Below are positions 59,017-64,000 of a DNA stretch of 64,000 bases, piece by piece. The notes under the pieces are model-generated. The model was given only the letters and a program-made list of their open reading frames with translations. It was not told where the DNA came from and ran no database searches. Origin of the DNA: Antrodiella citrinella (taxonomy: Eukaryota; Basidiomycota; Agaricomycetes; Polyporales; Steccherinaceae); contig SGPM01000104.1 of the NCBI GenBank assembly GCA_004802725.1, forward strand, positions 1-64,000, read 5' to 3'. Position 1 is the stretch's first letter; each line of letters opens with the position of its first letter. A program made the position numbers and the translations under genes.

Positions 59017-62000
59017 CTTGTGGAAACGCTGGAATTGAACGAACCATGTTGGAGATTGGGGCTCTCTTTATACCACTCCGGCTGACTTGGGCTGTGGACA
59101 TTGGACTGGTCACCGCCGATGGCCCATGAGAAAAAGACGAGACTGGGGCTTACTATTTCGCGGCTGGACTGTAGAAAGAGCTTGACCGCACTGCATGCAT
59201 CTGATTTGCACCGCTATCACCTACTTCCGTGGAGGGATGATCAATATCTTGACCATTTTTTCCCATTTTCTTTCCGTTTGTATACATAGATTCATTCTAT
59301 AGTCAGTGCCGCGAACTTGATCAGTAGCGTGTAGCGCGCGCCAGCACAATAATTAATAGCGGCTCTAGCGCGCGCCTATAAAAGCGCCGGATGTTGAGTA
59401 GGCGCCACACTATGATCGTGATGGCCCATTGGCCGAATCCAGGTCTCAGATCCATCCTCGTCTTCACTTGAACACATGTACAATCGCATGCAACTTTCTA
59501 CCACTGCAGAAAGCGCAAATACATCAACATTGCTTTATGTCGTCCCTCAAACCATGGACCTCAGATTCTTCAGCTGACGATCCCGTGGCCCTGGCGCGCG
59601 TGCGAGATTTGTAGGACCAGGGATTCATACAGGATGTTACGAGTCTTCCGTAGAGATGATTCACAACAACCGGTGCGTTGAGGTTTTGTAGGGCGTTCAC
59701 ACTGCACAGATTGTCACTCATCCGCTTTCGCAGATTGCTCCTCCCGATGTCCACATGGAGTGCAAGGCCCACGTACTTCAACACGGATCACGAGTGGCTA
59801 TAACGTGTCGTCTTTCCGTGTTGGTTCCATTTCTAACGACCTTTTTCTAATCGAGGGATGGTTCATGTCGTATAGCTCTCAATCGATGCATCGCAGTCTG
59901 CACTCGCATCGATAGTATACCCCCAAGGCGTACCATTTAGTGGCCGAAAAACAAGTCCTAGTAGCAGGTCACTACATCGATGAAGGATGTCGTTATTACA
60001 CAAGTACGTGACTCCTCCGTTTATCCTGGGCTTTCTTCCGTCCTGAAATTGACAGGCGGTAACACAGTCGTTTCATTGAGCTTCTATGCAGTATAGTTTA
60101 TGCTGTCATCATCTGAGTGTGGTCCTCTAAAGGCGCGTCCCATGTGGACAGGGTGCAAGAATATCGTCGACGTATCCTCATGACGATCGACTTAGATCGC
60201 TGGGGAGGCTCAACATCCCCGCCGCCACGTTAATCGTCACGATGTACGAGCTCACGCCCGATGGGTCCGTGAGGAAGTTGAACAGCGCCACGCGCGCGAG
60301 CGTCCCAAACCGTAGATGCTGTATGTACATGTAGATGTTACCCCCGTTCGCTGGGAGCATTATTTGCGAGGTGTTGGTCGAGCCGAAGATTTCGGACATC
60401 ACGAGTGCGGGGTAGAATAAGGGCGTGCAACATCGCGCTGCTCGCGTGCCTTCGCGGCAACATGTATGTGGCCATCACAGCAGCTCTTCAATATACTGCT
60501 CTGGGATCGGCCTGACCATGGATACTATCGGTGCCTCAAGTGTAATTGGATACCGATAATGTTCCCTGGTACACCTACTGTGCACCTCTACTCGTTGCCT
60601 CATGCTATGCGTCACTGCTTCTCCTCATCGCAGGCTGAGAGGATCCGAGTCGGGCTGATGCCGATTCCAAGGGTGCTCTTTTGTTTCTCACGATGTATCA
60701 AATCCTAGGATGGTACGTAGTGTTGCAATCTCGGTATTAGGTTTGCACATACTTACTCGCACCGCAGATCAGATGGCATTTGGTGCAATATCTGGATTTG
60801 CGGCAGAGGCGATGTATTTGGTACGTTTGTCGTCTGTCGCTGTGCTACGCTGCTACGGTCACGCATTACCATTATGTAGGTGCAATCGATGCTACACCGA
60901 GGTGTAGTCTTATTCTATCATCTTGAATCTATCTAAGTTCCTCTGTTGTAGGGCAAGGATGGCTGCGGTACCATTGACTGTATGATACGTACGATCACTG
61001 CTCCTGAAGGGTCTCGAGCTATGTCCTGCAGGTCACGATAGAATGCGAGGCTTCGGTGTATGTAAAGAAAAAAAATACACCAGTCCTTAAAATGGTACTT
61101 TCCACTGCGCACCCTCGTAGTCGCCTAACAGGTGAACGGCAATCCCATTCCCACTATGAAACAACTCGAACATGACAAGGGGTGCGTGATGTAGCCTTGA
61201 TGGGATCCTCAGTAGCTGAATTGTCATCCCTGCAGGGTCAAATCCACTTCTGGTCTTTCAAATGAGCGACGCATGGTTGCTGATGCACCTGGCACAGTTA
61301 CCTAAATTTACATGGTCTTTCTTGTTGCCCCAACTGATCTCAAACCGAGTGTGTAGGTGTTCGGTGCACAGCTGTAATGACGAGATCTGCGCTGATAACG
61401 CCTTCCTTAGTTCTTGCTCAATATCATTCTCTGATAGCATCCGCTGAACAGAGCAACGCACCCTCTTCGGATGCCACCCCCCGGCCCATCCTCTTTCGCG
61501 ACCACGAAGCTCCGAAACAAGGACATACACGGATATTAACTCCTTCGCTGGTCATGATAATGATCGGACACGACCCTGTGGCATGACTCGCCACACGAGA
61601 CGCCTCGATGCACCGCTGCACTCAATTCGCTCGTCTTCGTCTTCCTCACGATCCCTCGCGCAAGTCACGGCAACTATGTGGTTCTTTTGCGATCATGATT
61701 TGTTAGTCCACCCACCATAGTCTGTCAAACGCAACGCAATCAGTGGGCATAGCATCATCTTTCGTATACGGTCTTTTGTGCTGATATTATGTTCATTTAT
61801 TTCGTGGCCTGCGAAGGCCAGGGACGATCCTACAATCCTCACCACAATCAAGATGCAAATATCTAACCGGAGCGCATAACAGCGTGCCGTACTCCCTGCT
61901 ACAATGGTTCCGCCAAAGTGCTGTCCCCAGCGGCGTCCCGTCAAAGCCACTCCGATCTCATAGCGACATCTGGTAAGCATTGTGCTTCATCACCGATATT

Positions 62001-63474
62001 ATTTCAAACTATGAGACGAGACGTGAGGAGCCGTTTCTCATTGGCTCATAGTTACCCTGCCAGTGCCAGCCCCCGATCTCACGCAGACCGTCTGTGAACG
62101 CGAGGAAAATCCTTTGGCTCACTTTGGTCTGCACAAGGTCTGCATGCCCTTCGACGATAATTAGCAGGCGTGATCATCAGGTGCAAGCGGCGGGCCCGAC
62201 AAAGTGTCAGCATGATGACTCATATAATAAACTTTTCAGAATCAGTTTGTATGTGCACCTCGGGTACCGGCTTTTCGCTGACAATGTACGCATTCGTCAC
62301 ATACAGGTTAGTTTTGAACGAAATTGTACTGCACGCTCACGCACCTTCACCGCACGGCAGCTTCAGCCTCCATATTGTGTCATATCCCGTATGTATCGCA
62401 AGGTTAACCACGCCGTCCGCCGTGTGGTACCTTGTGGTTGAACGTTGACCTCAGAAATACGAAAACAATTATCCGTGCTCCCTGGTAGGACCCCAGCATA
62501 CGCTCATGTTCCAGCAGTTTGTTTTGCAAGTTCTACCTGTTTGCGGGCCATCTACCGATGGTACGTTTGAGGATCACGCTCTCTCCACTCCGGTTTCTAC
62601 GATCGGAGTCAACTTCTCCTGCAGGGTCCAGGCCCGAGCCTCCAAAGCTTATTTCTATGGGTTTGCAAGGGTCTACATCGCAACAAACCCTCCGTGCACT
62701 TGAGTTCGTAGAGTCGTGGACGCAAATCCTTGGGTCAAGTTTGGTTAGTGTATCAGGCTTGTCGTGGTAATCTTGGAGACAAGATCTTAGTACGTGCGAT
62801 CAACCTGTAAAATCCAGTATGATCATTGCGATGCTCTCACTACATATCGGTGACCGAATCGTGGTCCAAGCGCTTCAGAAGGTGTCCGTGTCGGGCTATC
62901 TGCAATGATTCCGAGTCTGCATATACAATTGGGCATTTCTTCGTATTTGATGGCGTGAAAAGTCAGACATTTTCATGACATATAGATGGCGTAACCTTAT
63001 ACCTCCCAAATTGACCGGTGAGGAAGTTCAAAGAAGCAGGACAAACTTAAGACGAGGAGCCGTCGAGGATCCAGTGTAACGAGCGCTTAAGTGTGCTGCT
63101 GAGTCTGGCTCCGTCACTCTCGGCCAGATCGAGTTCGCAGGACTTGTCTGGCGCGATCAACAGGGATGGCTAACAAAGCATCTGTAGATACAGGGTCGTT
63201 ATGCGGACATCGTTCACGAAATTCCTTGATCGTTCGCAGTAGTTCCAGTTCAGGCCAATGGTAAACGAGTCCAGCGGATCGCAACAGAGATCATCGACTT
63301 ATCGTTAACTCATCGTACACGAACAACTACATACAATGATATTTTACAAAAATGAGGAAGCAGCTGATCTTGTTTCGGAGATGGAGTTCGAATGAGAAAG
63401 GGAATCTTTCAAAAGAGCAGCACTTAGTCCAAGAAACAAATATGTCGAGAATGATGTACAAACAATCAGGGACT
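59017..63474. other. Gene-poor region of about 4.5 kb
   Basis: No intact gene was found. Open frames are short and on both strands, with no recognisable domain. 59332-59384 has a duplicated 11-base element and a TATA box without an obvious gene downstream. A minus-strand patch at 60178-60402 has a hydrophobic stretch (SSYIVTINVAAGMLSLP) that might be a membrane-protein relic. No transposon ends or tRNA were seen. Confidence 0.4.
59332..59384 (+). promoter_or_regulatory. Promoter-like cluster: duplicated tagcgcgcgcc element plus TATA box
   Basis: The sequence tagcgcgcgcc occurs at 59332-59342 and again at 59366-59376. It is followed at once by TATAAAAG (59377-59384). The arrangement resembles an upstream activating repeat with a core promoter. 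Only short open frames follow; one starts at 59476 (33 codons). Confidence 0.35.
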
Positions 63475-64000
63475 TTATGAACCGATAAGGGGGGCTCTCT
63501 CCTCATCGAGAGAGATCCCATCACCGCGTCTGACCTTGTTGAAGTAACCAACGAGAGCCTTCACAACCCAAACGAGAGCGAGGATAGAAAAGGCGAGGGC
63601 AGACCAGTGGACGAAGGATGAGCTCCTCTGGTGAGCAAAGATCGCCCACAACGACCAAGCAACAGCGATGCCGGCAGGGAGATCACCTTCAGCGGATGAG
63701 AAGGCATATGCAGCTGCCGTTGCCTCGAGGAAGAATCTCAAAAGAGACGGGTTCAGTATATAGAAGCACGTGAAATGACGTCAGAACTTACAATGCGAGG
63801 AAGACGAAGACTTTCGTCCAAATTCCAGCGTGCTCTTTGTAAGCGTTGTTCCCGAATGCCTCGAATGCGGTCAACACGACGAGAACGGTGGTCCATCCGT
63901 GGTAGAGCGAGAAAGGAATATGAACGAAGAGTTTGTCCGCTGTGTCCTGTGGCTCATGGAACTTCTTGACGATGTAGTAGATGTGGGACACCAGGGACGA
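63475..64000 (-). CDS. Conserved fungal multi-span membrane protein, carboxyl-terminal part
   Basis: The gene enters from the right edge. Two exons are visible (63736-63475 and 63792 to the window end), joined in phase 2. The readable part begins [20 protein letters not shown] and has four or five hydrophobic helices: [59 protein letters not shown] and [19 protein letters not shown] short charged tail ends RAPLIGS. The sequence looks like a conserved fungal family, but I cannot give a function. It has the look of a small transporter or an organelle membrane protein. Confidence 0.7.

Noticed and set aside
59429..59784. Short frames considered as mating pheromone precursors
   Set aside because: None ends in a CaaX-type prenylation motif, and no STE3-type receptor gene is in the window.
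1..64000. CRISPR arrays, bacterial operons or integrated bacterial elements
   Set aside because: Intron-rich eukaryotic genes fill the window; no regular spacer-repeat arrays, Shine-Dalgarno sites or phage genes were seen.

Overview
This is nuclear DNA of a filamentous basidiomycete, most likely a wood- or litter-associated agaricomycete. The genes are dense and split by many 48-65 nt GT-AG introns. Their products are fungal: a class IV chitin synthase, a laccase, a GH55 beta-1,3-glucanase, an Mga2/Spt23-type factor, a fungalysin, dynamitin and Qri7. There is no operon structure. Neighbours alternate strand, and several pairs share short head-to-head promoters.

Layout. 1-1485: the amino end of a secreted M36 fungalysin (minus), which stops in purine-rich DNA at the left edge. 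2.6-8.4 kb (plus): a large protein ending in a HicA-like fold, then a Gyp1-type Rab GAP. 8.7-11.0 kb (minus): a Nup50/Nup2 nucleoporin, head to head with an Mga2/Spt23 homologue (11.45-15.45 kb, plus). 16.5-17.9 kb: an acidic protein of unknown function. 18.2-21.4 kb: GPI18/PIG-V and a dysferlin-domain peroxin, divergent with 117 bp between start codons. 21.6-22.0 kb: a transporter remnant. 23.5-27.0 kb (minus): class IV chitin synthase, head to head with an asparaginase-family Ntn hydrolase (27.35-28.69 kb). 28.8 kb: an intron-containing tRNA-Ser(GCT). 29.0-30.6 kb: dynamitin. 31.2-34.8 kb (minus): a 23-exon GH55 gene.

34.8-39.8 kb is a gene-poor stretch with only faint coding relics. 39.8-42.0 kb: laccase. 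42.3-42.9 kb: a three-repeat Con-6 protein. 43.9-45.2 kb: a gamma-butyrobetaine/trimethyllysine dioxygenase family enzyme. 46.1-50.1 kb: an HbrB/Bit61 (TORC2) protein head to head with mitochondrial Qri7. 50.15-50.7 kb: a decayed protein kinase. 51.0-55.9 kb: a Rdh54/Rad54B translocase. 56.3-59.0 kb: a membrane-anchored YtcJ-like amidohydrolase. 59.0-63.5 kb: a second gene-poor stretch. 63.5-64.0 kb: the end of a conserved membrane protein.

Most of the window is housekeeping: membrane lipid control, GPI anchors, peroxisomes, nuclear pore, cell wall and tRNA modification. The accessory part consists of secreted enzymes (fungalysin, GH55, laccase) next to the gene-poor stretches. Exon models were built by hand from splice sites and reading phase. 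For 15 genes the summed exon lengths are exact multiples of three with family-typical sizes. The most interesting observations are a 2-nt micro-exon in the GH55 gene, a duplicated RAD54B module with duplicated introns (one now GC-AG), and the HicA-like carboxyl end of a eukaryotic protein.
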